Shown here one piece after another: positions 1 through 9,161 of a stretch of DNA of 64,000 nucleotides. Below the pieces are notes generated by a model. It worked only from the letters and a program-made list of their open reading frames with translations. It searched no databases and was not told the origin of the DNA. Every line of letters starts with the position of its first letter. Within the stretch, counting starts at the first letter, position 1. The translations under genes and the position numbers were made by a program. Origin of the DNA: Alphaproteobacteria bacterium (lineage in GTDB: Bacteria; Pseudomonadota; Alphaproteobacteria; CALKHQ01); contig JAWKYB010000013.1 in NCBI GenBank assembly GCA_041396705.1, forward strand, positions 1-64,000, given 5' to 3'.

Positions 1-2
1 AC

Positions 3-908
3 TTCGAGCCGCTGACGGCGGAGGCCTTTCCGGCGGCGTCGCATGAGCCAATCGCCGACGCCGCCGCGGACTCCAGCGTCCGCACGGGCGTCGCCGACGC
101 GCTGGCCGGGCACGGCGTGCCCGACCCCCTGGTCCGGTGGCTGGCCGAAGCGGCAGGCAGCCTGTCGGACCTGCCGGCCGAGCTGGCGCTGGCCGCCGCC
201 CTGGAGGATCGGCTCCAGTTCGGCGGCGCCCCGTTCCGGCCGAGCCTGCGGCCGATCGTGCTGGTCGGACCGCCCGGCGCCGGCAAGACGACAACCGCCG
301 CCAAGCTCGCCGCCCAGGCCGTGGTCAACGGCGCCGCCGTCGACCTGATGGCGGCCGACACGGTGAAGACCGGCGCCGTCGAGCAGCTGGCGGGACTTGC
401 CCGGCACATGCAGCTGACGGTCGAGACCGGCGACAATCTCGCCGCGCTGGCCGCCGGCTGGCGCCAGCGCCGCGCGGCGCACGAGGCCGCCGGCAGGCCG
501 GTGCAGGCGATCGTCGACACCACCGGCGCCAATCCCTACGACCCCGAGGACCTCGCCCGCATCGGCGCCCTGATCGCCGGCGTGCGCGGCCACGGCGTGC
601 TGGTGCTCGGCGCCGGCGGCGACCCGCTGGAGCAGGCCGACATCGCCTGCGCCTTCGCCGAGGCCGGCGCCACCCACCTGATCGTCACGCGCGTCGATGC
701 GGCGCGGCGCCTCGGCGGCCTGCTGACCGCGGCGGCCGCGCGCGCAGACGGCCGCAGCCTGAAGTTCTGCGGCGTCGGCATCTCGCCGCGAATCGGCAAC
801 GGGCTCAGGCCCATCACCCCCGTCAGCCTGGCGAAGCTGCTGCTCGACCCGTTCGAGGCCGGCAGCGTCCAGGACTGGTCTTCGCTCAGCCAAGAGGAAT
901 GCGCATGA
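3..908 (+). CDS. flhF: Flagellar biosynthesis protein FlhF, C-terminal part (5' end outside window)
   Basis: The reading frame is open from the first bases, so the N terminus lies upstream; 301 residues are visible. It is an SRP-type GTPase that sets flagellum position and number together with FlhG. The G domain shows the P-loop GPPGAGKTTTAAKLA, the following DLMAADTVKTGAVEQL segment typical of SRP GTPases, the DTTG motif and the TRVDAARRLG guanine-recognition region, ending with the family-typical FCGVGISPRIGNGL. The stop codon overlaps the flhG start by four bases (ATGA), which supports translational coupling. The fold and neighbour leave little doubt about identity. Confidence 0.93.
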   Translation, partial: FEPLTAEAFPAASHEPIADAAADSSVRTGVADALAGHGVPDPLVRWLAEAAGSLSDLPAELALAAALEDRLQFGGAPFRPSLRPIVLVGPPGAGKTTTAAKLAAQAVVNGAAVDLMAADTVKTGAVEQLAGLARHMQLTVETGDNLAALAAGWRQRRAAHEAAGRPVQAIVDTTGANPYDPEDLARIGALIAGVRGHGVLVLGAGGDPLEQADIACAFAEAGATHLIVTRVDAARRLGGLLTAAAARADGRSLKFCGVGISPRIGNGLRPITPVSLAKLLLDPFEAGSVQDWSSLSQEECA

Positions 909-1705
909 CACCGCTGCAGCGTGCTACGGCCATGGCGGACTTCGCCCCGGATCGCATCGTCGCCGTCGCCTCCGGCAAGGGCGGCGTCGGCAAGACCTGG
1001 TTTTCCGTGTCCCTGTGCCAGGCGCTGGCGCTGCGCCGGCGCAAGGCGCTGCTGTTCGACGCCGACATGGGCCTGGCCAACGTGGACGTCCAGATCGGCC
1101 TGATGCCGGAACAGGACGTCGCCCGTGCGGTGGTCAATGGCGTGCCGCTGGCCAAGGTGGTCGAACCGGCGCTCGGCGGGCTGTTCGACGTGATCGCCGG
1201 TCAGTCCGGCTCCGGCTCGCTCGGTCGCCTGACCGCGGCCCAGCTCAACGCCCTCGTCATCGGCCTCGACGCCCTCGCCCCGCGCTACGACCATGTCGTG
1301 CTCGATCTCGGCGCCGGGGTGGAGGAATCGGTCATGCGCATGGCCGGCGCCGCCGCCCGCTGTATCGTGCTGATCACCGACGAACCGACCTCGCTGACCG
1401 ACGGCTATGCCTTCATCAAGGTCGCCCGCACCCGGTTCCCGCAGCTGGGATTCGACGTCGTCGTCAACATGGCCGACAGCCCGCGCGAGGGCGAGCGGAC
1501 CTATGCGACCATGCGCCGGGCCTGCGAATCCTTCCTCAAGTTCGCCCCGCCGCTGCTGGGGATCGTGCGCGCCGACCGGCGCGTCAAGGAAGCAATCCGG
1601 CGCCAGACGCCGCTGCTGACCTGCCATCCCGATGCCGATGCGGCGCATGACGTGAAGGCGATCGCCGCCGCGCTGGCGTCGCAGCGGGCGGCGGCACATG
1701 GCTGA
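905..1705 (+). CDS. flhG: MinD-like ATPase FlhG (FleN), flagellar number regulator
   Basis: A 266-residue ParA/MinD-family ATPase. The deviant Walker A motif is seen as ASGKGGVGKTWFSVSL near residue 25, followed by the LLFDADMGLANVDVQIGL switch region and the VVLDLGAGVEE Walker B region. FlhG-family proteins stimulate the FlhF GTPase and limit flagellar number at the membrane. The start is the ATG that overlaps the flhF stop; a second ATG ten codons in (MADFAPDR) is possible. Its own stop overlaps the next gene by eight bases, so flhF-flhG-next gene look like one operon. I do not see a clear C-terminal amphipathic helix of the MinD membrane-targeting type. Confidence 0.92.
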   Translation: MTPLQRATAMADFAPDRIVAVASGKGGVGKTWFSVSLCQALALRRRKALLFDADMGLANVDVQIGLMPEQDVARAVVNGVPLAKVVEPALGGLFDVIAGQSGSGSLGRLTAAQLNALVIGLDALAPRYDHVVLDLGAGVEESVMRMAGAAARCIVLITDEPTSLTDGYAFIKVARTRFPQLGFDVVVNMADSPREGERTYATMRRACESFLKFAPPLLGIVRADRRVKEAIRRQTPLLTCHPDADAAHDVKAIAAALASQRAAAHG

Positions 1706-3197
1706 GATCCTGCCGGCCTCGCTCGGAACGGCACCGCCGGTCCCGAGCACGCCGGCGGCGCCGGCCGGCGACGCCGCGGTCCCGCGCCAGCCGGCGGCGG
1801 ACACGGCCGCGGCGCAGGGGCGCACCGGCCAGCAGGCCCCCGCCCCTGCCCCGACCCAGGCCCCGGTGCAGCCCGGCACCGCCGCCACCGTCGCGTCGAG
1901 CACGTTCGACCTGGCCAGCCTGCCTTCGCCGGCGACGTTGGCCGGCAAGATCGTGGCGGTCGACAGCGGGGCGCAATCTGCCCGGGTCGAGATCGAGACG
2001 GCCCTGGGCCGGCTGACCGTGACCGTTTCCGGCAGCGCCGGCCAGCCCGGCGCGGCGGTGAAGCTGCTGGTCGGGCCTGGCGGCACGGTCCGGCTGCAGC
2101 CGGTGCCGGGCCAGCAGCCGGCCGCCAACGCCCCTGCCGCGGCGCCGGGCGCCGCGACGGCCGGCGACGTGGTCCAGGGCAGGCTGCGACCCGCCGGCAC
2201 GAACACGGCCGGCGCCGCCCCGTCGGGCGGGACGCCCCTGGCGGTACGGATCGTGACGGTCCAGCAGCCGGGCAGCCAAGCCGTCCAGGGTCAGGCTGCC
2301 GCCGGCGCCGCCCTGACCGCAGGGAGCGCCGGCGTTGCGCCGCCTGCCGGCGGCGTCGCCGGGCAGGTGCCGCAGCTGGTCTCCGGTGTCGCCACGCAGT
2401 CAGCAGGCGGCCAGAGCTTGCTGGTCACCGAGAACGGGACGATCCAGATCGAAGGCAAGACCCTGCCGGCCGGGGCCCGGGTGCAGCTCGAGCTGTTGCC
2501 GTCAGGCGCGCCCGCAGCGCGGGCCGCGCCCGCCATCGCGGCGATGGCAGAGGCGATGGACGATATGTTGGCGGCACTCGCCGCACTGCAGCCCGCGCTG
2601 GCGGCGGGCATCGCCGAACAACGGGTGCCGCGCTTCGGGCCGCGGATGACCGCGGGCGTCATGTTCCTGCTCAGCGCGCTGCAAGGCGGCGGCGCGCGCG
2701 GGTGGATGGGTGCCGAGACCGAGCAGGCGTTGCTGCGCGGCGGCCGCGACGGCTTGCTGCAGCGGATCCGCTCGGCGATGGGTCAGCAGGCGACCCGTGT
2801 GGAAACCGACCCGGCGAGCGGCGCCGGCGAGGTCTGGCGCAGCGTGTACCTGCCGCTGGCGACCGTGGAAGGGTGGCAGCCGCTGCGGGTCGCCTGGCGC
2901 GAATCCGCCGAACGGCAGGACGAGGACGAACAGTCCGGCATGCGCTTCCAGGTCGATTTCAGCTTTTCCAGGCTCGGCCCGATCCGTCTCGACGGCCTCG
3001 CCGGCCCGGGACGGCTCGACCTGCTGCTGGTGTCGCGCACGGCGATGCCGGCGGCGACGCGCGACGAACTCGGTACCCTGTTCGACGATACGATCGGCGC
3101 GATGGGCCTGAATGGGCACCTGCGCTTCGTGCAGCAGGCGGAGTTGCCGCCGCCGGCGGTCAGCGCCGATCCGCGTCACGCCGAGGTCACGGCCTGA
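1698..3197 (+). CDS. FliK-like (flagellar hook-length control) protein, Ala/Pro/Gly rich
   Basis: 499 residues. The first about 330 residues are low-complexity (Ala, Pro, Gly, Gln) with a short ordered part around residues 75-150. The last about 120 residues fold-match the FliK C-terminal domain pattern: a WRSVYLPLA strand, then FSFSRLGPIRLDGLAGPGRL, LLLVSRTAMPAATRDELG and a final GLNGHLRFV strand. Known FliK proteins have a disordered ruler followed by such a substrate-specificity-switch domain. The gene overlaps flhG and is convergent with fliJ. Placement next to flhFG rather than in a hook operon means it could be a FliK paralogue of unknown role; the name is an inference from architecture, not a firm match. 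Confidence 0.6.
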   Translation: MAEILPASLGTAPPVPSTPAAPAGDAAVPRQPAADTAAAQGRTGQQAPAPAPTQAPVQPGTAATVASSTFDLASLPSPATLAGKIVAVDSGAQSARVEIETALGRLTVTVSGSAGQPGAAVKLLVGPGGTVRLQPVPGQQPAANAPAAAPGAATAGDVVQGRLRPAGTNTAGAAPSGGTPLAVRIVTVQQPGSQAVQGQAAAGAALTAGSAGVAPPAGGVAGQVPQLVSGVATQSAGGQSLLVTENGTIQIEGKTLPAGARVQLELLPSGAPAARAAPAIAAMAEAMDDMLAALAALQPALAAGIAEQRVPRFGPRMTAGVMFLLSALQGGGARGWMGAETEQALLRGGRDGLLQRIRSAMGQQATRVETDPASGAGEVWRSVYLPLATVEGWQPLRVAWRESAERQDEDEQSGMRFQVDFSFSRLGPIRLDGLAGPGRLDLLLVSRTAMPAATRDELGTLFDDTIGAMGLNGHLRFVQQAELPPPAVSADPRHAEVTA

Positions 3198-3203
3198 CGC
3201 CGG

Positions 3204-3635
3204 TCAGTCGGCCGCCGCGGCCACCTGGCGACGGCGCATCATGAGTCCGCCGACCTCGTCGAGTGCGGCTTGCTCGCGCCGGGCCAGCTGAGCCTGCGCC
3301 CGGGCCTCGCGGCCCTGCTTGGTCACCTCGATCTTCTTCAGCTCGCCGAACGCCTCGGCGATCTCCTGCTCCGCTCCTTCTATCCGGGCGTCGAGCTCGG
3401 CCCGCGACGCCACCAGCTTGTCGCGCCGGCCGCGCGCCGCCTGGGCGAACACGCCGAACGTGGCGCCGAGCGACGGGTCGCTGGTCGCCAGCGTCGCCTC
3501 GGCCGCGATCTCCTGGTCGAGCCGCGCGATCGCGGTACACAGGTCGTCATACATGCGGCGCAACTCCACCAGCTGGCGGCGCTTCTCGTCCAGCTGCCAC
3601 TTCTGCAGGCGGATCAGGGTGTCCAGACTCTTCAT
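3204..3635 (-). CDS. fliJ: Flagellar export chaperone FliJ
   Basis: A 143-residue protein that is nearly all heptad-like helix with many Arg, Glu, Gln and Leu residues, as expected for the two-helix coiled coil of FliJ. It begins [20 protein letters not shown], the typical FliJ opening. FliJ sits in the pore of the export gate and links the FliI ATPase ring to FlhA. Its start overlaps the fliI stop by four bases (3632-3635), so the two are translated from one message in the order fliI then fliJ, the usual arrangement. Confidence 0.88.
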   Translation of the reverse strand: MKSLDTLIRLQKWQLDEKRRQLVELRRMYDDLCTAIARLDQEIAAEATLATSDPSLGATFGVFAQAARGRRDKLVASRAELDARIEGAEQEIAEAFGELKKIEVTKQGREARAQAQLARREQAALDEVGGLMMRRRQVAAAAD

Positions 3636-4981
3636 GCTTCATTCCCCTGCGGCGCCGGTTCGCCGAGAATCTCGGCCAGCCTGGCGTAGGTCGTCTCGAA
3701 ATCGGTGCAGTCGCTCTTGGCCTGGGTCAGGAAGGCCTCCAGGTCCGGCTGCACCGCGATCGCGGCATCGACCTCCTGGTTGCTGCCCGGCCGATAGGCG
3801 CCGAGGCGGATCAGCTCTTCCATGTCGGCATAGGTCGCCATCAGCTGGCGGGCCTTGGTCACCAGCGCCGTGACCTCCGGCGCGTTGCATTGCGGCATCG
3901 TCCGCGAGACCGAGCGCAGCACGTTGATGGCGGGATAGCGGCCGCGTTCGGCGATGCGCCGCTCCATGACGATGTGCCCGTCGAGGATGCCGCGCACCGC
4001 ATCCGCGATCGGCTCGTTATGGTCGTCGCCTTCCACCAGCACGGTGAACAGGCCGGTGATGCTGCCCTGGCCGGACTGGCCGGGGCCGGCCCGTTCCAGC
4101 AGCTTCGGCAGTTCGGCGAACACGGACGGCGGATAGCCCTTGGTGGTCGGCGGCTCGCCGGCGGACAGTCCGATCTCACGCAGCGCCATGGCATAGCGGG
4201 TCACGCTGTCCATCAGGCAGAGCACGTCGCGGCCCTCGTCGCGAAAGCTCTCGGCGACCGCCATCGCCAGCTGCGCGGCCTGGCGGCGCATCAGCGGCGG
4301 CTCGTCGGACGTGGCGACGACGACCACGCTGCGCGCGAGCCCGTCGGCGCCGAGGTCGTCCTCGATGAACTCCTGCACCTCGCGGCCGCGCTCGCCGACC
4401 AGGGCGATCACCGCGACGTCGCATTGGGTGTAGCGGGCCAGCATCGACATCAGCACCGACTTGCCGACGCCGGAACCGGCAAAGATGCCCATGCGCTGGC
4501 CGCGGCAGCAGGTGACGAAGGCATTGAGCGCGCGCACGCCGAGGTCGATCTTGCGGCCGACCCGCTCGCGGGTGTGGGCGGCGGGCGGCAGCGACCGGAT
4601 CTCGTAGCCCTGCGGCCCCTGCGGCAGCGGCCCCTTGCCGTCGATCGGCTCGCCGAGCGCATTGACGACGCGGCCGAGCCAGCCGCGGCTGGGATGCGCA
4701 TAGGCGGCCGCGCCGCTGAGCTCGACCCGGCAGCCGAGCCCGATGCCCTCCGCCGGCCCGAACGGCATCACGATCGCGCGATCCTGGCGGAAGCCGACGA
4801 CCTCGCACCGCAGCGGCGCGCGGCCGCGGGTGCGCACGCGGCAGCGGTCGCCGACCGACATGGCGCGGTGGGCGCCGCCGACCTCGATCAGCATGCCCTG
4901 GGCGGCCGTCACCCGACCAAAGATCTGCGGGCTCGGGATGTTAGAAACCTCCCGCACCAGGTGATCGACCAGCTGCGACAT
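3632..4981 (-). CDS. fliI: Flagellum-specific ATPase FliI
   Basis: 449 residues, normal for the family. It is an F1-beta-like ATPase that energises type III flagellar export. Visible motifs are the Walker [18 protein letters not shown], the [18 protein letters not shown] signature, the Walker [20 protein letters not shown] and [20 protein letters not shown]. The start is the ATG reading [12 protein letters not shown]; its ribosome site is weak. Two TTAA elements lie 13-23 bases upstream, in the region shared with the divergent ctrA gene, which suggests CtrA control as known for flagellar genes in alphaproteobacteria. Confidence 0.97.
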   Translation of the reverse strand: MSQLVDHLVREVSNIPSPQIFGRVTAAQGMLIEVGGAHRAMSVGDRCRVRTRGRAPLRCEVVGFRQDRAIVMPFGPAEGIGLGCRVELSGAAAYAHPSRGWLGRVVNALGEPIDGKGPLPQGPQGYEIRSLPPAAHTRERVGRKIDLGVRALNAFVTCCRGQRMGIFAGSGVGKSVLMSMLARYTQCDVAVIALVGERGREVQEFIEDDLGADGLARSVVVVATSDEPPLMRRQAAQLAMAVAESFRDEGRDVLCLMDSVTRYAMALREIGLSAGEPPTTKGYPPSVFAELPKLLERAGPGQSGQGSITGLFTVLVEGDDHNEPIADAVRGILDGHIVMERRIAERGRYPAINVLRSVSRTMPQCNAPEVTALVTKARQLMATYADMEELIRLGAYRPGSNQEVDAAIAVQPDLEAFLTQAKSDCTDFETTYARLAEILGEPAPQGNEA

Positions 4982-5221
4982 ACATACGTCCGGTTAACTG
5001 TTAATTCCCGGGCAATCCTACGGCCCGCACATTAAGCGGGAGTAAAATACGCGACCCGGTGGCGCACGGCTTTGGTGAACGATTCTGTCACGCGGTACGG
5101 GCGCGTTTACCCTTGCTTAAAGTTTGAGTGACATCGTTAATGTTAATCAGATGCGACTTTCCAGCGGCCGCCGCCCCCCACCCGTCGACGGCCTGTCCAC
5201 GCACTCAGTGAGGAGTCGAAC
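4982..5221. promoter_or_regulatory. Divergent fliI / ctrA control region with TTAA elements and a GANTC site
   Basis: This 240-base gap is AT-richer than its surroundings. It holds TTAA at 4994-4997 and 5001-5004 (close to fliI), and TTAA at 5117-5120, 5137-5140 and 5143-5146 (close to ctrA). CtrA binds TTAA-N7-TTAA or TTAACC-type half sites; I see clustered half sites here, not a perfect N7-spaced pair. A GATTC at 5081-5085 is a GANTC site, the target of CcrM methyltransferase, and a GANTC site controls the ctrA P1 promoter in Caulobacter. A good ribosome site (GAGGAG) precedes ctrA. Binding is inferred. Confidence 0.55.
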
Positions 5222-5986
5222 ATGCGGGTTCTCTTGGTAGAAGACGATACGCCGATCGCGCGCAGCATCCAGATGATGCTGCAGTCGGAGGGTTTCGTCG
5301 TCGACGTGACCGACCTGGGTGAGGACGGCCTGGAAATCGGCAAGCTCTACGACTACGACATCATCGTGCTCGACCTGATGCTGCCCGACATCGACGGCTA
5401 CGAGGTGCTGCGGCGGCTGCGCGCGGCGCGGGTGCAGACCCCGATCCTGATCCTGTCCGGCCTCAACGAGCCGAACAACAAGGTCAAGGGCCTCGGCTTC
5501 GGCGCCGACGACTACCTGACCAAGCCGTTCGACAAGGCCGAGCTGATCGCCCGCATCCACGCCATCATCCGACGCTCGAAGGGCCATTCGGAATCGGTGA
5601 TCCGCACCGGCAAGCTGGCAGTCAACCTGGACGCGCACACGGTCGAGGTCGACGGCAAACCGCTGCACCTGACCGGCAAGGAATACGGCATCCTCGAGCT
5701 GCTGAGCCTGCGCAAGGGCACGACGCTGACCAAGGAGATGTTCCTGAACCATCTCTATGGCGGCATCGACGAGCCGGAGCTGAAGATCATCGACGTGTTC
5801 GTCTGCAAGCTGCGCAAGAAGCTGTCCACCGCCACCGGCGGCGACAACTACATCGAGACCGTCTGGGGCCGCGGCTATGTGCTGCGCGATCCGCAGGCGG
5901 AGGGCGGCGCCCAGCGCCAGGCCGGTGCCGGCGTGCCGGTCGGCCACGACGACGACGGGCTGATGTCGTTCGCCCGCGCCAGCTAA
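5222..5986 (+). CDS. ctrA: Cell-cycle and motility response regulator CtrA
   Basis: 254 residues: a receiver domain (1-120) and an OmpR-type winged helix (about 130-230). The phosphoacceptor is Asp51 in [17 protein letters not shown], with acidic EDD at residues 7-9 and Lys in [17 protein letters not shown]. The receiver opening, [20 protein letters not shown], and the DNA-binding domain with [20 protein letters not shown] and [16 protein letters not shown] are CtrA-specific. A tail of about 25 residues follows the winged helix and is longer and more polar than in Caulobacter. In alphaproteobacteria CtrA is phosphorylated through CckA and ChpT; chpT is about 6 kb downstream. Where CtrA is non-essential it mainly drives flagellar and chemotaxis genes, fitting this neighbourhood. 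Confidence 0.96.
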   Translation: MRVLLVEDDTPIARSIQMMLQSEGFVVDVTDLGEDGLEIGKLYDYDIIVLDLMLPDIDGYEVLRRLRAARVQTPILILSGLNEPNNKVKGLGFGADDYLTKPFDKAELIARIHAIIRRSKGHSESVIRTGKLAVNLDAHTVEVDGKPLHLTGKEYGILELLSLRKGTTLTKEMFLNHLYGGIDEPELKIIDVFVCKLRKKLSTATGGDNYIETVWGRGYVLRDPQAEGGAQRQAGAGVPVGHDDDGLMSFARAS

Positions 5987-6033
5987 GCCTGGACCCCGAT
6001 CGCGCCGCGCACCTGCGCGGCGCAGCGCTCGCG

Positions 6034-6064
6034 AACCGCCGGCATCCCCGGCGGTTTTCTTTTG
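6034..6064 (+). terminator. Rho-independent terminator after ctrA
   Basis: A perfect nine-base-pair stem (AACCGCCGG / CCGGCGGTT) with a five-base loop is followed by TTCTTTT. It lies about 50 bases after the ctrA stop, so ctrA is probably a single-gene transcript. Confidence 0.85.
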
Positions 6065-6139
6065 GGCTGGCGACAGGGCCGTGCCCGGACCCCGGCCGCA
6101 TCCGTCGCCGCGACGACAGTCGGCCGCGACGGAAACGAG

Positions 6140-6165
6140 AAGGGGCGGCCCGGCGGCCGCCCCTT
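6140..6165. terminator. Strong hairpin between ctrA and cheR, probably ending the che operon
   Basis: An eleven-base-pair perfect stem (AAGGGGCGGCC / GGCCGCCCCTT) with a four-base loop lies about 50 bases beyond the cheR stop. Read on the minus strand it is followed by a weak T-rich tract. It probably terminates the minus-strand chemotaxis operon and insulates ctrA. Confidence 0.7.
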
Positions 6166-6213
6166 GTCGTATAGTTAGCCAGTCGCCGCGCGCGGGCGCG
6201 GCCGCATCGCCGG

Positions 6214-7059
6214 TCAGCCGGCGGCGCGCATCGAACCGCCGGAGTCGCGATTGACGTGGCCGTAGATCCCGCGCATGCCGGAGATCGGGGCGAAGCGATC
6301 GGTCACGCCCAGCACCGTCTCGGCGCCGCCGAGGTAGAGGAAGGCGTCCGGCCGCATCACGCCGCCGATGCCCTCCAGCACCTTGCCCTTGGTCGCCTGG
6401 TCGAAATAGATCAGCACGTTGCGGCAGAACACGACGTCGAACATGCCGAGCCCGCGCGGGCTCTCCAGCAGGTTGAACTCCCGGTACTGCACCATGTTGC
6501 GCAGCTCGGCCGAGATGGTCCACTTGTCGCCTTCCTGGGTGAAGTACTTGACCAGGTTGCCGATCGGCAGACCGCGCTGCACCTCGAACTGGGAATAGAC
6601 GCCGCGGCGTGCCTTGGTCAGCATCTCGCGCGAGATGTCGGTGGCGACGATCTCGATCCGCCAGCCCGCCAGTTGCGCCGCCCGCTCCTTCAGGATCATG
6701 CACAGCGAATAGGGCTCCTGGCCGCTGGAACAGGCCGCGCACCACACCCGGATGTGCTTGGTGGTCGCGCGCGACTTGATCAGCTCCGGCAGCACGAAAT
6801 CGCGGAACTGGTCGAACGGCTTGATGTCGCGGAAGAAGAACGACTCGTTCGTGGTCATCGCTTCGACCACCGCGTCGATCATCTTCGCGTCCTGTCGCTG
6901 CCGGATGGCATCGATCAGCGCGTCGAGCCCGCCCACGCCGAATTGGCGTGCAACAGGGGTCAGCCGACTCTCGAGCAGGTACATCTTGTCTCGGGTCAGG
7001 ACCAGGCCGCTGCGCTTCTTCAGCAGCGCGGAAATGAACTCAAAGCCCTCGGTATTCAT
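6214..7059 (-). CDS. cheR: Chemotaxis protein methyltransferase CheR
   Basis: 281 residues with the all-helical CheR N domain and then the SAM-binding Rossmann domain. Seen are MTTNESFFFRD, the SAM motif VWCAACSSGQEPYSLCM, IVATDISREMLTKARRGVYS, and DVVFCRNVLIYFD near residue 225. CheR methylates glutamates of chemoreceptors; two receptors lie at 50-56 kb. The start overlaps the cheB stop by four bases. It is the last gene of the che operon. Confidence 0.96.
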   Translation of the reverse strand: MNTEGFEFISALLKKRSGLVLTRDKMYLLESRLTPVARQFGVGGLDALIDAIRQRQDAKMIDAVVEAMTTNESFFFRDIKPFDQFRDFVLPELIKSRATTKHIRVWCAACSSGQEPYSLCMILKERAAQLAGWRIEIVATDISREMLTKARRGVYSQFEVQRGLPIGNLVKYFTQEGDKWTISAELRNMVQYREFNLLESPRGLGMFDVVFCRNVLIYFDQATKGKVLEGIGGVMRPDAFLYLGGAETVLGVTDRFAPISGMRGIYGHVNRDSGGSMRAAG

Positions 7060-8252
7060 GCCGCGTGCCTCATTGCAAGCTTGGCCACATAGGGTGCGAT
7101 CTCCTCCAGCGGGAGAACCGCGCTGCAGACGCCGGTCTTTGCCGCAGCCTGCGGCATGCCCCAGACGACGCTGGTCGCCTGGTCCTGCGCGATCACGCTG
7201 CCGCCGGCGGCGACCAGGTCCTTGGCGCCCTTCGCTCCGTCATGGCCCATCCCGGTCAGGATGATGGCCAGAGCGTTGGGGCCGAAGGTGGTGGCGACCG
7301 AGCGCAGCATCGGGTCGACCGCGGGCCGGCAGAAATTCTCCGGCGGCCCCTGGTCGAGATGCAGCGTAATGCCGCCGCGCGCGTCGCGGCGCAGCGTCAT
7401 GTGAAAGTCGCCGGGCGCGATGTAGATGTGCTCGGCGTGAACCGGCATGCCTTCGGTCGCCTCGAAGGTCTTGCGCCCCGTCGCACGGGCGATGTGGGCT
7501 GCAAGGATCGAGGTGAACGTCGCCGGCATGTGCTGGGTGATCACGATCGGCACGCGCACCGTCTTGGTCATCGTCTCCAGCATCGTGATCAGCGCCTTGG
7601 GCCCGCCGGTCGACGAGCCGATGGCGATCAGCGTCGGCGCCCGGGTCGGCGCCGGCCGCAGCGTGTAGTCGGCGCCGGTCTGGCCGGTGCCGGCCTCCGC
7701 GACGGCGCTGGCACGGGCCCTGGCGGCCGGCACCGCCGGCCGGCTGGCCAAGCCGGTCGCGGCGCGGCGCTCCAGCCGCACCTGCGCCCGGCGGGCGGCG
7801 TCGCCAAGGGCCCGGATCTTGCGGATGAGTTCCTCGACGAAGCGTTCGGCATCGGAACCGAGCCCGGTCGACGTCGGCTTGGCGATCGTCTCGGCCGCGC
7901 CCATCTGCAGCGCGCGCAGACTGATGTCCGCGTTCCGCTCCGTCAGGGTCGACGCCATGATCACCTTGGCGGTCGGGCGCGCCTCGATCAGCTGCGGCAG
8001 TGCGGTCAGACCGTCCATCACCGGCATCTCGATGTCGAGCACGACGACGTCGACTTCGGTCGTGCGCAGCGTGCGCACGGCCGACGCACCGTCGCCGCAG
8101 GCGCCGACGACCGCGATGTCCGGGCATTTCGCGATCTCGCGTCGGACCAGGCCGCGATAGACGGCCGAGTCGTCGACCAGCAAGACGCGATAGGGCTCGG
8201 AATCGGCCGTGCCCGGCGCTTCGCCGTTTCTGGGTCGGGTTGGAAATGTCAT
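7056..8252 (-). CDS. cheB: Chemotaxis methylesterase/response regulator CheB
   Basis: 398 residues from the ATG (MTFPTRPRNGEA) that shares one base with the cheY stop (TAATG). The receiver domain spans about 20-135, with VLDIEMPVMDGLTALPQL holding the phosphoacceptor Asp. A linker follows, then the methylesterase domain from about 210, with catalytic Ser in IAIGSSTGGPKAL, His in ITQHMPATFTSILAAHI and Asp in LTGMGHDGAKGA. CheB removes methyl groups from chemoreceptors once phosphorylated by CheA. A longer open frame runs into cheY in the same register, but this arises from the cheY frame break and is not a real fusion. Confidence 0.94.
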   Translation of the reverse strand: MTFPTRPRNGEAPGTADSEPYRVLLVDDSAVYRGLVRREIAKCPDIAVVGACGDGASAVRTLRTTEVDVVVLDIEMPVMDGLTALPQLIEARPTAKVIMASTLTERNADISLRALQMGAAETIAKPTSTGLGSDAERFVEELIRKIRALGDAARRAQVRLERRAATGLASRPAVPAARARASAVAEAGTGQTGADYTLRPAPTRAPTLIAIGSSTGGPKALITMLETMTKTVRVPIVITQHMPATFTSILAAHIARATGRKTFEATEGMPVHAEHIYIAPGDFHMTLRRDARGGITLHLDQGPPENFCRPAVDPMLRSVATTFGPNALAIILTGMGHDGAKGAKDLVAAGGSVIAQDQATSVVWGMPQAAAKTGVCSAVLPLEEIAPYVAKLAMRHAA

Positions 8253-8612
8253 TAGATCAGTCCGACCTGCTGTAGCTTCGACTGGATGATCTCGCTGTCG
8301 AAGGGTTTCATGATGTATTCGTTCGCGCCGCTCTTCAGCGCCGTCCCGATCTTCTCGAGCCCGTTCTCGGACGTGCAGAACACCACCACCGGGCCGCCGC
8401 CGCCGTCCATCTGACGCAGTTGAGTGAGGAAGGCGAGGCCGTCCAGCCGCGGCATGTTCCAGTCCAGCAGGATCGCATCCGGCATGCTGCGCTGGCATTC
8501 CTCCAGCGCTTCGACCCCGTCGCCGGCCTCGACGGCCTCGAACGAGCTCCTCCATGATCTTCCGGGCGACCCTGCGGATCACGACGGAATCGTCTACAAT
8601 CAGGCACCGCAT
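8252..8612 (-). pseudogene. cheY: Chemotaxis response regulator CheY, reading frame broken near 8541-8550
   Basis: The first 23 residues (MRCLIVDDSVVIRRVARKIM then EEL) read in one frame; the rest, FEAVEAGDGVEALEECQ onward with the phosphoacceptor segment AILLDWNMPRLDG and the CheY-type end GANEYIMKPFDSEIIQSKL, reads in another. The span is 361 bases, one more than a multiple of three. Related CheY proteins have one residue between EEL and FE, so a two-base deletion at GAGCTCGTTCGAG is the likely lesion. Everything outside that point is intact, including both acidic Asp residues and the Lys. The gene is either a very recent pseudogene or, more likely, carries a sequence error. It lies between cheW and cheB in a che operon. 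Confidence 0.88.
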
Positions 8613-8673
8613 TGGCTTGCTGGCTCCGTGGCCCATGGTGACGGGCGTTGGGGGTCGGTTCCCTCGCGAACGG

Positions 8674-9129
8674 CTAGGCCGCCAGGGCCTTGTCGATGTT
8701 CAGCAGCCGATCGACGTCGAGGACCATCATCAGCTCGTCCTTCAGCCGGTGGATGCCGACCGAGACCTCGCGCCACAGGGCATCCATCGTCGTCGGATTG
8801 CGCTCGAAGGTGCTGGCCGGCAGGCTGAGCACATCGCCGACGGAATCGATCAGCAGGCTGTAGAGTTCCTGGTCGTGCTCGACCACCACCGCCATGCCTT
8901 CGTCGCCGGGCTTGCGCGGCGGCAGGCCGAGCCGGCTGCGCACGTCGATCGCGGTGACGATGCGGCCGCGCAGGTTCAGCGCACCGGCAACCTCCGGCGG
9001 CGCCAGCGGGATCCGCGTGATCCGCTGCGGCCCGAGGATGTCCTGCACGGTCAGCACCGGGATGCCGAACAGCTGCTTGGCGACCGTGACGGTCACATAG
9101 TCCGAATTCTGATTGATGGCTTCGCTCAT
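8674..9129 (-). CDS. cheW: Chemotaxis coupling protein CheW
   Basis: 151 residues from MSEAINQNSDYVTVTV; an in-frame ATG two codons earlier (MTMSEA) is an alternative, but the AGGG ribosome site at about seven bases favours the second. A single CheW domain is seen: LFGIPVLTVQDILGP, IAGALNLRG-type segment VAGALNLRGRIVTAIDVR, and DSVGDVLSLPASTFERNP. It couples chemoreceptors to CheA. It lies 32 bases after cheA, in the operon. Confidence 0.93.
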   Translation of the reverse strand: MSEAINQNSDYVTVTVAKQLFGIPVLTVQDILGPQRITRIPLAPPEVAGALNLRGRIVTAIDVRSRLGLPPRKPGDEGMAVVVEHDQELYSLLIDSVGDVLSLPASTFERNPTTMDALWREVSVGIHRLKDELMMVLDVDRLLNIDKALAA

Positions 9130-9161
9130 GGTCATACCCTGGCTTGAACTGTCACGCGGTC

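Noticed and set aside
7056..8636. CheY-CheB fusion protein
   Set aside because: The joined frame exists only because of the cheY frame break; between the parts the translation is Arg/Gly-rich nonsense, and the CheY C terminus lies in another frame.
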